From contig NQMI01000019.1 in NCBI GenBank assembly GCA_002270565.1, positions 248,001-312,000 of the forward strand: a stretch of DNA of 64,000 nucleotides. Reading direction: 5' to 3'. This stretch comes from Stenocarpella maydis (taxonomy: Eukaryota; Ascomycota; Sordariomycetes; Diaporthales; Diaporthaceae). The notes below the pieces were generated by a model that was not told where the DNA came from, did no database searches, and saw only the letters and a list, made by a program, of their open reading frames with translations. Positions 22,846-34,821 of the stretch are shown here, piece after piece. Every line of letters begins with the position of its first letter. Position 1 is the first letter of the stretch. The translations under genes and the position numbers were made by a program.

Positions 22846-25775
22846 GGGGCTGCGGTGGATAAAGTGCCTTGTCTGGGTAGTTCCCTTCTCGGGGGGCGTT
22901 CGAGATCAGCCTGGATGACTCGGATCCTGGCGTTTGGCTGCGAGTCTTGCTTATTATGTCCTCGTCCCGGTGCCTGGGAGCATCACACTCCAGTGCCTGG
23001 TCGCAAACGAAGAGTTCTATACTATTTGGGAAGCGATCGGCCCATGCGGCGGGTATTGAATGCAAACGACGGATGGCTTTACATCAGGACTTCACCGCAC
23101 TCGAGACGTATGCCACTGTGACGGCCGTTTTACTACTTCAGACCAAGTATGCTCGCGTGTTCAAGGGTCACATGCAGCTTGTAAGCGCCAGGAACTCGGA
23201 CGTTGTGCTCTATGCAAAAAAGTGCCATTTTCGGTAGCATAGAGCAAGACCGGTGTCCTGTAGCAAATAGGAAGGGAAAGAAAAAAAAAAAAAAAAAAAA
23301 AAATCAACCGGGAGTGGTGAGACATGCTTGCAGTGCTGCTTGGGGCGCTTTGCATCAGGTGGAGGTTGGATTCTGGTGAGACCGGAACTACACAGACAGA
23401 GATCGTTGATAGGATAACTAAGGATTGCCAGAATTCTGTCTCTCGGGCAACGAGCATAGTCAACTGCTAGATCGGCATTGATATTAGATGCTGGATTTGG
23501 AACAACCGTCATTGCGCAGCTTATACCTTGACGTCCTGCACGGTAGACCTTGATCATCTCCTCACTATATCCTCCCCACGGTCTGGGATCCGATACACCG
23601 CTCGAGCAATATCCAGTTTGGTAGCAACCCTCGAGCGCTGACAGGATATCAAGTCCCCGGCACCATCATTGTCACACAACCCTTTATCCGGCGGGGCCCC
23701 AATGGCTTTCAGCCTGCCATTCCCTCAACTCCCCCATCCCCGAGTGTGGGGGGCAGCAAAGAAGTAATGTGTGTCTCACGGCATTAACTGTCTGCGACGG
23801 TGGTACCGAGCGGTTTGCGTGGCTGGGACACTCTGCATACTTACTCAAATATGTTCACACGGGGGCTCCATTGTCACATTGCAACGGGCTCTTACTGATT
23901 CCCGCTCGTTAGTGCATTCTGGACTGCAGGGTGAGACCGCATTGAGACTAAGAAGCTTGTACAGGAGCATCATGCGGAAGAGACTGAGGTTACCTAGCTA
24001 TTGCAACAGGAACCGTCTGGGGCCTGAGTCGATTATTCAACTGTTGTCGTCTTACCTACTCAAGTAGGTACTCTATCTAGTTACCAATTGACATCACCTA
24101 TCATACTGATTTAAATCCCAATGCTAACATCTCAAGACTATCAGCCATAAACAATGGACTTAGTTACTGGAGTAGCTGGACTCGAACACTTTAGCAGCTC
24201 CACACGGCGGTGAAGAGCATCGTGGAAGACCGTCATGACAGCGAGCCCTCCGAATCCCCATGAGCCCCTGCGGGCGAGAATGATGATCTAGGCAACGCCA
24301 AAGCAAACATCCTTGCGAATATTACTTCTGCCAAAGCCGTTGTCGGCGGGCCAGGCGGGTTGCCCCAGGACTGCCCAGGTGGGAGCAACTCATATGTACC
24401 CTATACAGCCCCCACACTTTTCCACGCTCGTTTTCGTCTTAGCCACATGCCGTGAAGCGCGACTGACACAATATGCTCTCAAGACCATAGGCTGAGATCC
24501 CTGCGACGACTCTGCAGCGACCTGCGGAGTCCCAGACTCGTGCATGCATCCCGCTCGAGCTGAGCATACCGCCAAAAGGGGGCCTGGCTGGCTTGGCAGG
24601 GGGGTCTCGGCGAGCCAAGCAGCTGAGCCGTGCGGTTTCTTTGTTGGCGAGCCGGGCGGTTTCTTCGAGCTGCAGCCGGGGGGGGGGGCTCTGTGGCACA
24701 CACACACACCCCTCTCGGCCCAGGCCATCACAAGCCAGTCGCTTATGGACGCCACAGCTTTTGTGGCCCAGTGGGCCGTGCCGACCGTGCTGAAGAGACC
24801 AGGACTAAACACAGCGGCTGGGGACTGCCCGGAGCCATGCTGAGGCTACAGCAAGTGTTGCACGCCCGTTGCAATCGGCCCTTCCAAGGAGACGCCCCCT
24901 CCCCCCTCCCCAGCTGCGTCGTAGAGGCGAGCCTACTTGGTTTCCGCGGCATTACTCGCTCGTTGCAGCTCACTGGGCGCAGTGTTGACTGAGCACAATG
25001 TGGCAGGTCAACGCAGGCTGGAGGTCTCCTCATCGATGGCACGATCCCTTGCAGAAATGTTCCCGTCACCTGGGCTTTATGGTGCACATTGATGGCGCAA
25101 AATCCGCTTCGCGGAGCCAGCTTGAGGGCAGCCAATGGAACAGCGGAATAACCGGCCTTGATTTTCAGAGTAGTTGGGATACGCGCACTGGGTCTCGGGG
25201 ATGATCTGTCGCCACGTTGACTAGGGCCGAACAGCAGAGCTACCTCGACTTACTCCGGACCAACGGGAGCGTTATGCTTGGCTTGAATATAAGTTTTCTT
25301 CCTGGACCGGACAGTATGCGCAGTCCATAAGCCGAGGCCGTTGCTCGTGGGCGTGACCCTTTTATGTTACAGCTGGCCAACCATGGCGAACTGGAGTCGT
25401 CCGAGGTACTTGCAATGATGGAAGCAGCCAGGTACATCGCAGGGAAGTTCATGGTCACGAGCCAAATCCAGTCGCACAACAACTCGACTGTGGTGTTGGT
25501 AGTCAAACACTAGGCTTCATGCCAGTGTTTATGCTTTTGGGTCTGGCTAATGTTACAATCTGCTGAAAACTGACCGGCCAAAATGCAAAGACACCATTTA
25601 AAAAGAAATCCGTAGTGAGCAGAAGTATGTGCCGAGAAGTGTTTTGAATTCGCTCTTATATTAAGTAATGCTAAGTTTTCCTACACATCATTCACCAACT
25701 GGCCAAGGGAGGATTCATACGTAAACTGTTCAAGATGGACTCAAACCGAAAGACTTTTGCTCAGGATAAGAACTC
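22846..25775. other. gene-poor region, nothing supported
   Basis: 2.9 kb with only short open frames lacking domains. An A-homopolymer lies near 23280-23303, and a G-run followed by a short CA tract near 24680-24708. No RNA gene or transposon is recognisable. Confidence 0.4.
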
Positions 25776-26186
25776 ATGAAATATTTACCCCTTCGGCCGA
25801 CCCAAGCCACCGAAGTCTTTCTTCGACTGCCTTTTCAGTTATCCCCAGATCAAAGGGTGCGCCTTTGGAAGTCACGAAGTCGGGGGTCAGAAACTGCAGA
25901 TACTGCTAGAAATTACCATACCGATCCGCCCCATGCCATTGCCTCCCACACCGTGGCGGACAGTATCGAGCTCACCGCATACCGCCTCGTGAACAGTGTC
26001 GAGGGCGTCCCGATTTCAGTGTTTCCAAGCCCCAGAATCCTCGATGTACAGGAGGCGGGCATCAATATGGTCTTTGCGACCAACGTGCCGCACCGTTATC
26101 TGGCCCCCGGTGCGCTTCTCGACACGGACCTGCAGGACCTTGTCTCCCGAATCAGCCACGTGGAGGACTACTTAAGGGAGCGGTAA
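25776..26186 (+). CDS. hypothetical protein, 136 residues
   Basis: An open frame whose second half (about 55-136) has balanced, protein-like composition (HTVADSIELTAYRLVNSVEG, FATNVPHRYLAPGALL, DTDLQDLVSRISHVEDYL) and ends on a plausible TAA. No domain is recognised. It may be a 3' exon or a relic of a longer gene, since the first 50 codons look like read-through. The neighbourhood is decayed, so expression is doubtful. Confidence 0.3.
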   Translation: MKYLPLRPTQATEVFLRLPFQLSPDQRVRLWKSRSRGSETADTARNYHTDPPHAIASHTVADSIELTAYRLVNSVEGVPISVFPSPRILDVQEAGINMVFATNVPHRYLAPGALLDTDLQDLVSRISHVEDYLRER

Positions 26187-27221
26187 CCTGACGAGACGAT
26201 ATGCATTATCGATATAGAGTGGCTTATCCCGAGGCTCTTTACGCTAGGGGCTCGACTCAGAAGCCTGTCTATGGAGTAAGGGGGTTTCAGGGGGCTTGAC
26301 ACCAGAGGGGATATTCCCTGGCACCCAAAATTGAGGTACACATGCCCTATTGAAGACACAGAATGAAATTTCGAAGAGTGAATGACAGGTGATCCAGGCC
26401 CATTCGGGCTCATCCATTTTCGTCTCACGATAGATCTTCACGAGACACCTCTCTGGCCATACAGGCTTGAGACTTAATCACCCTTACAGGGACATGATAG
26501 AATAGCTGGCTCACAGAATATGTATCTAGACCGCCAGGTCTTGGCAGAAATTTCAAGCCGTTAGCGATAGAGTTGTGCCAGTCTCTAATTCTTGCCACAC
26601 TGCGGTCAGTTCCTGCACCATCTTCTTTCTTATGGAAGCGTCCCACAATCAACGCGAAACGCCCCCAAATGGAATCATTTATCATCCTAGTATAGCCTGT
26701 CTATACAGCTCCCCGACGAGATGGCATCTTAGCAGCGATGCGTGTGACTCCGCGGATCATGGAAGCACCAGTTCCTTGGGACGTCCCGGAGCCTGCAGTG
26801 CAACACTCACGCCATTAAAACCTTGGCGGGTTTGAGGAAAATTCCTGTTTTGGGGCTGGGGGCAACGCTGGGTGCCGTGATTTGCCGAAATACCTGCCGT
26901 TCCACCAGAGGGTATTCACTGTTGGAGAGGTCTCCACGCGTAGCTAGAGTGATTCAGTGTAATCTGAGCGACGATATGTAAATGGCCTCGGCAATACTGG
27001 GAATTTGAGATTCATTCCATGAGAACCTCAAAACAAAATGTTCGGTGACTTTCTAATTAAGATTCTATTTCTCCTTGTCCCGTGTCCCGGTTCCTCAGGT
27101 GTTCGACAACCACGCAGTTTAGCGGAATTGTGGCATATTACTTCATGTCCTCCTCAACCCCTTCCCCGCTGGCTTGGAATCCTCAGAAGCAATCTTGGCC
27201 TTCTTTTTCTGCCCGACAGTC
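26187..27221. other. spacer with one weak minus-strand ORF
   Basis: A minus-strand frame at 26685-26425 reads like protein (RIRDWHNSIANGLKFLPRP, DTYSVSQLFYHVPVRVIK) but has no known domain and no flanking exons that I can join. It is probably a relic. Nothing else is supported. Confidence 0.3.
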
Positions 27222-27726
27222 TTACTCTAGCGAGAATGTGCCTAGAGCGGCGAGGCAGGCCAAAATCAAGCCGACAATGAAAACGATCCGTACCATGTTT
27301 CGTTGTAAGCCACGAGCTGTTGCAATCTCACGCACGTCTTCACCCAGGGAGTCCAGGAGTGACGTCGCACCGCCCAAAGTGGTAAGACTTGAGTAGAAGC
27401 CAGGGAGATGTGATAGGCGCTTCACAAGCTGATTGCTCAGGATGCTCCCTTCGACGGAGACAGATGCCGACCCACCCAAGAGCGAGCCAAACACCATCAG
27501 CGCCAGGCCTGTGGGCACGTCCCTCTTGAGTAGACAGACTTGCGCGGCGAGGTTGGGCATTCGAAAAGCATAAACCTAAACCGAGCCCGTAACGGATCCT
27601 GACTTCAGGACTGGTAGCCAACCAACTTTCCCATTCCCGTGTTAAGGTGCAATGATGCACTGAGGAGCCCGGCCCCGGCGCACATGATACAAGTGCCTAT
27701 AATAGCGACGGGCATATAGTACCCTA
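27222..27726 (-). pseudogene. 3' relic of a DHA2-type MFS drug transporter
   Basis: Reading leftward, a typical late-helix segment of 14-helix fungal MFS efflux pumps appears (YYMPVAIIGTCIMCAGAGLL, then GKLVGYQ). It continues after a frame change as RIRYGLGLGLCFS, and after a second frame change as PNLAAQVCLLKRDVPTGLAL, LLGGSASVSVEGSILSNQLV and LILACLAALGTFSLE before a stop. At least two frameshifts and the absence of the first ten or more helices show it is dead. Its right edge is a copy of the short repeat whose other side borders a different transporter relic. Confidence 0.75.
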
Positions 27727-27732
27727 CCTATG

Positions 27733-27763
27733 TACTGAAAAAGCTAGGTGCGTGTGCGATGAC
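27733..27763 (-). repeat. end fragment of short repeat family, copy A
   Basis: The minus strand starts GTCATCG at 27763 and continues with CACGCACCTAGCTTTTTC. It matches the end of the copy at 56982-57209 with only about three differences over roughly 30 bases. It sits exactly between two unrelated transporter relics. Confidence 0.6.
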
Positions 27764-28739
27764 CGGGCCGATGGGGTTGGCCAGGATATTTAGAAAACTG
27801 CTGGCCTTGCCGAAGAACATGAGCAGGGAGAAGGCCTTAACGCGGACCGGGTACGGGGGGACCTCGACGGGTAGGAGTAGAGGAGGGCGTTGAGGTCCAG
27901 GTTGTAGAAGAGGTAGAAAAGGAAGAGCAGGGCGATGGCGGTGTTGCCAGCGCCGAGGTTGCGGTCCTAGTCTAAGAGGCCAGCGCAGAGCGTCTGCGAC
28001 ACGAAGACAGCGAGCATGCCGCCGACCGATGCGAGGAACTGCGTGCGGCGCCTCATGTAGGCCGTGAGGAAGCGGCTTGACCGACGTGAGCCAGTTGAAG
28101 ATCATGACGCACCTGTTGATTATGTTGCGCTCGGGGGCGTTGTCGACGCCTACCGTCTGGAGGATGCGGACAAGTTAGTACGACACGAGGCCGTTATTAA
28201 GAGCAGTAGATAATCCCCAACTGTTGTTTAGAGGGATGCCAGACTCGTCAAGGACATCCCAGAGAAGGTGTCGAACAGGCAACCAGGATAGTTCAGAACA
28301 ACGGGGACAACCACGTGAGGCGACCGGAAGACAACAGAGACAGACAACAACATTTCCAGCTGGTCGTTTCCGGAGCTGTGGGAGAGGCGGGACAAGTCGC
28401 AATTATGATGACGAACACGTCCCAAATGAAGCCACTAAAGAGGACATTCGAATAATCCCGGTTTGGTCGGGACCCCCTGGACAGCCACAGCTTTTGTATC
28501 TGGTTGAAGCACCCGAGGCAGGCCAGGATGAAGAGCCTCTTGCGGTTGGTGGGGAACAAAAGAGGGCCTTCCAGCCCGTCCCCTCGCTGTGGACCTCGGC
28601 CTCGATGATGTTCCGCATCTGCTGGTGATCGAGCCTGACCAGTGACGAGCTCGCCGCCCGAGTCGCCGTTGGCGTGGTACCTCACGAGCATGGCCGTGGC
28701 GTCGTCGGCGCTACCGTTGGCGATGAGCAACTGGGGCAA
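27764..28739 (-). pseudogene. decayed sugar / lactose permease-type MFS relic
   Basis: Minus-strand pieces in changing frames match the central and late part of a fungal sugar permease: LLIANGSADDATAML and VRYHANGD (central loop), then MRNIIEAEVHSEGTGWKAL, NRKRLFILACLGCFNQ, NNGLVSY, RFLTAYMRRRTQFLASVGG and YPVEVPPYPVRVKAFSLLMF. Two or more frameshifts lie between 28480 and 28690 and another lies near 28080. In-frame stops are at about 28175-28177 (after GLVSY) and 27967-27969. The N-terminal half is missing, and the C-terminal end is cut at a repeat end. The first stop needs a C-to-A change, so RIP alone does not explain the decay. Confidence 0.75.
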
Positions 28740-30922
28740 CTACCTAGGTAGGGGAGCAGGAAGACGCGGTAGATGGGCACGAGGGCCGAGCGTCTAGTAT
28801 CGATGGGTTTTCAATATGTGCTTTGAGGTGTAGTGCTAAAGAGTCGCAAAAGTACTTTTCTTCGCTCAGGTAGAGTCACGGCGAGGCGCCTCGAACGAAT
28901 CTCACCGCACTCAATGGTAATGGCTCACTATACTAGTAGAGAAAGCTTTCTGTACCGGTAGTATTAGGGCTAGGTCGGCGGTTTAGAATTCAGATAGGAA
29001 GTTAAAAAGTCCAAAGTAGTTTAAAGTCTCTAAATAGTTTATGACTTCTAAATAATTTAAAGAAAGGAGTAAATGGGGCAGGGAGAGACTTAGCCTTTTA
29101 GTACTCATCTTAGCTAAAAAAGAATTAAATTTTAAGCTGGAGGTTATATTCCTAGGTATAAAGCTCAAGAGACTTTTTCCTTCTGACTTAATCCTTTTTT
29201 AAAAAAAAATTCCCTTCCCTTCCTTTCTCCCCCCTTCTTATCTCTCCCCTTCTCCTATCTTCCCTCCACTCTACCCTGAGAGAGTTATTAATATTACAGG
29301 AGGAAGGAGTGTATTCCACCCTCGGGGCTGGGTATAATTTATCCTAAACCTGCTTTTTAGGTTTAAACTGCTTGGAAATTCTAAACTCTTTAGAGATTTA
29401 AACCGCTTGGAATTCTAAACGGTCCAACTTCCTCTCCCAGAATAAGCAGCAGTTTAACGGCTTAACTACCGCTTAGAGTAACCCCCCCCTCGCTGGTATA
29501 ACCAATCGAAGCTAGGTACATGTTGGTTTCTGTTTATTCTGTTCTGAGTGGCTGGATGGCCTGTGTGCTGGATGAGACATATGCAGGGGCACAGGGGACG
29601 AGACAAGGCTGCTGACTCCAAACAGCATTGGAAAATTACAAAGTTTGCAATCTTCCGAGAGAGCGGTATGCTTCGCAGAATAAACATTGCGTGTACACTA
29701 TTCCGGTCCACCAGTCATGGTCAAATGAACGCCCCAATTGCCTCAAACCAGATAACTACTTATAGTGATAGGAGATATGTGGTATTCGAAAATCAGTTTT
29801 AGAAAAACCAAAACCGGAATATATATAGTCAGAAAGGAGGAAGTGTGGTTTTCTGCAAAGGCCAACCAAACAAGAAACCCGAGGTATGTCCTCGCCATAC
29901 GTCTACCTAATCTCACTTATTGTTGTAATGGTAAATTTTCAGCCAAGAGACTGGCCAGCGTAACGATAGCACCAGAAAGCGCGATGCCTGTGCATGGGAT
30001 CTGGCCGGTGGTGACCCCGAGAACGAGACCGCACGGGCAGCACAACAAGGGACAGAGCTCCTGCGACGAGCAATACAACCCCGTGGTGATGTAAGCCTGA
30101 AGCAGAAGACAAGTGTCCCGTTGGAAGCATGAACTCTGTTTGCAGGAAACTGGGGGCTGTCTTCCGAGCTATTAGCGTCTAAAGCCAAAGAAGTACGATT
30201 GCTGCTGCAAAGTTGCACAAGATCCTGGCAGGCGGTGGTGGGTTGTTGGTGCTGGACAGGAGGCGACCCAACTTTGTTTGGCTTGTGAGTAACTCAGTCA
30301 CCGCTTCTGCAAATATAAACTTGATAAGTAGGAGTGGCGAACATTGAATAGTGCCTCATCTCTACTGGGAGCCGGAGCTCGGACCGGGGGCCCATTGGTG
30401 CGTGGCGTGCTGCTCGGGGCACTATGATACTCGCCGAGATGGACGCTATATATGCTAGAAGGGGTATCTGGATATAGCTGTATACTGGTCCATGAGTTGG
30501 TGTTGTTATATTGGATAACGATATACAGCCCTTAGGGGGTTTGACTAAGGCCTGGACTAGAGTTCTCACTTGTTGCAGTGCTGGTCATATCGGACTGAAC
30601 GTGAGAGGTGCCTGAGAGTGAGAGATGTTGATTATGCTAAGTAATATGGATACAGCGACGTCATCGGCGGTCCTGGGACATGGAATGGTACCCACCAGAA
30701 TCCTTCCTGTTATATTCACGGATGCTAGATACACTGTCCAGCCTCTTGCTGGAGCGGTCCAAGGTTGTCATTCTGCTGCTTAGTGCTACTCACTCCTACG
30801 GCAAAAGAATATCCACCACCACAGAACAATAATGGCCATTCAACCCTCTTCTGACTTATCCCTGAGCACCCTGTTGAGAATGCTCACAACCGCAAATAGC
30901 CGGCAGGTATCTAACTATACGG
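28740..30922. other. gene-free region with AT-rich relic
   Basis: A TpA-rich block at about 28980-29480 contains imperfect direct copies of a TTAAAC..CTTGG..ATTCTAAAC unit and pyrimidine tracts. It looks like a RIP-mutated repeat remnant, but no transposase or reverse transcriptase can be read. The rest shows only short unrelated open frames. Confidence 0.4.
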
Positions 30923-31572
30923 TCATCCAGAATGCCCAGTCTGCCCTCGAAGATTCCTCGCCAGTGCAAAACTCCCGGCGGTGGCCGCTGACAATGTGAT
31001 TCCCAACTCCGCCTGGCCCACCGCAACCCCGAGGAGCACACCCGGTGCCACTATAGCCAGTAGCGACGCCACGGTGACGAGGGCTAGGCCGATAGGTGAG
31101 AGCTTGGGGTGAAGCAGGATAGCCCTGGGAGATGTTGCTCCGAGTGAAGAACAGAAGGTGACAGTAAACATATCAGGTGTCGCGAGGTCGAAGGTAGATG
31201 GACTGTTTTTTCGAACGAAGACTTGCTGGCCATTGGGATGAGGAGTCTCGCCATCAAAAGACTATGTAGGCAATACTAAGGGTTAGCATGCTTGGTTGTC
31301 CCTGCTGCCATGGAACCTGACCATGTCTGTATATATGCAAGAAAAAGCTGGCATACACTGATGACGGTGACTATCCCGAAGGCAGGCCTGCAAAGCCAAT
31401 GTGACCACCACGGCTGTCCCTGGTGATACAATGCCAGGATTTTTTCTTTCTTGACAGAGGTGAGCAGTCGAGAATCCATGCGTATTTGGTGCAAGAAGTG
31501 TGTGCCTCTGCGCTCAACGACTATGCAGCAGGTGGCGGTGTCTGGGGATGTGGGCTGGATGATGGTAGCCAT
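30923..31572 (-). CDS. hypothetical two-exon membrane protein
   Basis: Exons 31572-31357 and 31261-30923 join in phase 0 across a 95-base intron (GTATGC..TAG), giving 184 residues. One hydrophobic segment lies near the exon join (FGIVTVIS). A stronger pair lies near the C-terminus (IGLALVTVASLLAIVAPGVL, then LGVAVGQAELGI). No family is recognised. The clean splice sites and frame support a gene, but the ORF is short and the neighbours are decayed. The true start could be further upstream. Confidence 0.35.
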
Positions 31573-32990
31573 GGGGGACTTAGGACTGAGAAGACAATAG
31601 CGATGTATTCAAGTCGTAAGGAGAAAGAGGAATCGGGTAACAATAACTTCCCTGGTGGATGGGAGCACTGTTTTATAGAAGGACGGTTTGTGCATGCTTA
31701 CCCGAGGTCGAGTAGACCCAAATCTGCAGCATGGTCAATCCAAAGTGAAGTCATGGACGCGATATTTGGGTGCAAGATGGCCAGGATTGAGACCGATGTA
31801 TCTTGTGTTACCTACGCAAGTGGCAGTGCTAAGTTTCCCGCCTTCGGAACTGAGCTTTCCCAGTTCTGCTTATGCATAGCTGGACAGACATGAGTGAATA
31901 AGGTTGTTTTCCGCCCCTCCATGTCAGCCTACGGGGCATCTCCAGCCAATGTGCAAATACCATATCCATTTTGCCAAGTCCGCACCTGTCCTCACTCATG
32001 TCAAAAGGTACATAGGTAATTGAAAGCGGACTTCTTCTGCTCGGCCTATGCACTCCCAGTCGACGTCTTTTCTTCGCGGGGTTTGGATGAATTTCCCTAG
32101 ATCCTCTGCACCTGGTGACATCATGCCTGTTGTCGAGCACAGGCCTGGCCCGCCGTCACTGTTGATTGGAGCCACAGTATCGCGCGGTGTCTGGAAAACG
32201 AAAGCTCCCCCCCGTTCCCCTGGCTGGTAGGCGGTCATGGTTCACACACCCAGACTTATGTGTGGGCACACCCAGTACAAGAAATTCAGCGTGCAGTGCA
32301 CCTAGTTGCCTTGTACTGCTAGCTCCTCAGGGGCCAGGTGACACTTGCACATCGGCCGTTTGCGGTTTCAACCAGCCCAGCGAAACCGAAGCTGAGAACC
32401 ATGACTGTGATGATAAATCGCACGATGAGGGTTGCTGTCGTTTGATTCGTTTGCGTATGTTCAGTTCAGGTGGATTGGATGGCCTCATGGATACTGACTA
32501 GTCCTGCTGTTTAAGTGTTTGGAGGCGTACGGCCTGGGGACTGGGAGCGTTTGATCAGTGTCAAAGGCTTGAACCTGCTCCGATTCATACAAACGCCCGG
32601 GGGTAGGAACTTTTGAGCAGCAGTAATAGAGTTGAGTGCATTTGTTATCAAAGGGGGCCTAAGCAATAGACGATCGAGCCCTTCCCGTTGTAATTACCCA
32701 TACCTATTGGATGGGTGCCGGTGACAGTTACTCAGTCGCTGGGAGCATTTATTGCTCGGAATCATTTTCCTAGGAACCTCAGCTTGTGACCAAGATGAGA
32801 ACCACACACAGTGACTGGGGCAAGTGAATAGGATGAAAACGAGAGCACTTGTGGCAGTACAAGAACCCTCTTCCTCGTCTGATCAACGTTACAATCTCCC
32901 GACTCAAGCCTCTCTGCACCTTCAGCACGCCGCAACAAAACTTGATATTGAAGATCCTGAAAACTCCCTCACCATCGACAACCTGTCAAC
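31573..32990. other. intergenic with a repeat copy
   Basis: This spacer includes copy B of the short repeat family and the promoter side of the secreted CVNH-like gene. The plus-strand open frame at 31423-31893 overlaps the better-supported minus-strand exons and is not called. Confidence 0.4.
32234..32330 (+). repeat. short repeat family, copy B
   Basis: Begins GTCATGG then CACACACCCAG, followed by GGGCACACCCAGTACAAGAA, AATTCAGCGTGCAG and TGCTAGCTCCTCA. The order and spacing match the copy at 38784-39213. No coding capacity. Confidence 0.6.
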
Positions 32991-33474
32991 ATGAAGGTGC
33001 CTTTCTCCACCGCCATCCTCGCCCTGGCTGGCACCACCTCCGCCACCAGCGGCTTCACCTCGTCCTGCTCCGAGTTTGCCATCACCCACCTCAACGGTGA
33101 CAAGGGCCGCTCCATGATGCTCCAGGCCAGATGCAGAGTCGACCACAAGCACAACAAGTGGTCCCAGCTTGACCTCAACACCTGCTTCGGCTGGTCTGCC
33201 GACTCGTGCGGTTTCACCTACCCCCCTGCCGGCCACTTTACCGACTCCGTCACCAGCTGTGACAACAACTTCAGCGGCGATGAGTCGCACTTTGGCAGCA
33301 ACTTCGGCTGTCGCGGCCCCTGCACTGGAAGCGGCGAGGTCTACAACGTCTTTGCTCTGAGTAAGCCCACCAGTCTTCCTCCCTTTCATCTTCCTCACTA
33401 GACCCTTTAGCCGCTGATATTCTGCCTCTGCAGACTCCTACGTCGGAAACTCGGGTGGGAAGCTTGTCTGCTAA
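32991..33474 (+). CDS. small secreted CVNH-like (cyanovirin-N homology) protein
   Basis: Exons 32991-33360 and 33434-33474 (GTAAGC..CAG, phase 1) give 136 residues. A signal peptide (about 1-20, FSTAILALAGTTSATS) precedes a mature part with eight cysteines. The layout FTSSC..LQARC..SQLDLNTCFGW..FTDSVTSC..FGC resembles CVNH lectin-like domains, which carry F-SC, L-A-C and LDLN-CI signatures. CVNH proteins of fungi bind glycans; some are secreted. The short second exon supplies the last Cys (KLVC). Assignment rests on motif spacing, not alignment. An effector or antimicrobial role would be speculation. Confidence 0.75.
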
Positions 33475-34089
33475 GTCTGGAATGGCAGCGTCCCAAATTC
33501 TGGAGCTCTTGGGAAGAGATGGGGAGTTGGACCAAGCCACTGTTTGGTACCGGTAGCGGCTCAGCTTGTCTTGGGATGGCGTTAGTATGTCCTTGATATT
33601 TCTAGATACACAAACACGGCGGGAGTCACGAGATTAGACTTCTTATTGTCTTAGTACTGCATCTTTTGATGCGTGACCTGAGAGGTAGCTCCGCAGACAA
33701 CAATATCACAATGCACCTAACCCAGTACATGGTCCCGAGTGCGGCAGAAACATCAATAAACAAGGCAAGGTGTCCACTGCTTTCTCCCCCAAGACCTCTC
33801 TGAATTGGCCAGTAACTCGTAACCCCTCTTCCCACGAATGGAATTTTCGCAAGGCTGGCTCCTGCATGAAACCATCAACCACGAACTTCGAGAGAAGCAA
33901 CGAGGATTGCCTAGGATCACGGAACCAACACGGCAATTTGTGACTTAGATTACCATCCGTTCAAGCCTAGGGATATCTAATGATATGCTAGGACGAATCC
34001 ATGCTCCACTTATACGTCTTTTGCTGAAGCTGCCTTGTCCCTCCAGCCCGTAACCCAGCGCTGCGTGGGAAATGCCGTTGTCGCCCTTA
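33475..34089. other. convergent spacer between two secreted-protein genes
   Basis: 3' flanks only; I see nothing else in it. Confidence 0.4.
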
Positions 34090-34821
34090 TTAGCTACTGC
34101 AGCCAATCGCAATGCCCTTTGCGAAAAGACCGCCGGCAACGGGGATGACATATCCAGCAAGGGTACCAGCAATGTCTCCCACGATGCCACATCCCCCCTC
34201 CCTCTCGACCGCCTCGGAGGAGAACTCGACGATCAGGTCGTCAGGCTGCAGGCGGCCGTCGATGTAGGCGGTGACGCGCATGGACGAGGGGACCTGGTGG
34301 CCCCAGGACTGCTTCATGCACTGCACCAGGGCCGGCGTGGCCGCCGCGTCCTCGCACTTGTCCTCGCAGCTGCGCGCGGCGAGCGCCCCGCAGGCAGCGT
34401 CCGCGGTCTGGGTGACACCCTCCTGCCAGGTGAAGCCGTCGCACTGGGTGAAGACCTCGTAGCCGAAGGGGTTGGACACGGCCTGCAGCGACTCCCACAT
34501 GGCGGCCACCAGGCCCTCGCGCATGTCGTTCTCGTTGAGCCCCGGGGTGTTGCCCCAGGCGCCGTTGATCTTGACCTGCACGTTCAGGTCGGGCTTGTCG
34601 TCCGACCGGGCCTTGCACTCGTTGGAGTCGGTGCCGAAGGAGCGGTCCGTGACGACGGCGCGCTGGTTGCCGTCCTCGGCGTAGATGGCCTGGTATGTCG
34701 CTGCGAACAGGTCCAGGTTCCCGACCTCGATCATTTTGTCGCTGTATCGGACCTCGATCTGGATCTCGGCCGCGGCCTGGGCGGCCAGGGCGGCCAGGGC
34801 GATACTGGAGGTAGGCTTCAT
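34090..34821 (-). CDS. secreted cysteine-containing protein of unknown function
   Basis: A single exon of 243 residues with a clear signal peptide (1 to about 19, SSIALAALAAQAAA). The mature protein has eight cysteines, among them ARSCEDKCED and VQCMKQSWG. A Gly/Ala-rich hydrophobic C-terminal stretch follows (GCGIVGDIAGTLAGYVIPVA), which could be a membrane anchor or a glycine-rich tail. I do not recognise the family. A stand-alone gene is supported by the start context, length, balanced composition and an upstream TATA element. It converges on the CVNH-like gene. Confidence 0.72.
   Translation of the reverse strand: MKPTSSIALAALAAQAAAEIQIEVRYSDKMIEVGNLDLFAATYQAIYAEDGNQRAVVTDRSFGTDSNECKARSDDKPDLNVQVKINGAWGNTPGLNENDMREGLVAAMWESLQAVSNPFGYEVFTQCDGFTWQEGVTQTADAACGALAARSCEDKCEDAAATPALVQCMKQSWGHQVPSSMRVTAYIDGRLQPDDLIVEFSSEAVEREGGCGIVGDIAGTLAGYVIPVAGGLFAKGIAIGCSS

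Noticed and set aside
31423..31893. 156-codon plus-strand open frame
   Set aside because: No domain; overlaps a minus-strand pair of exons that joins in phase with good splice sites.
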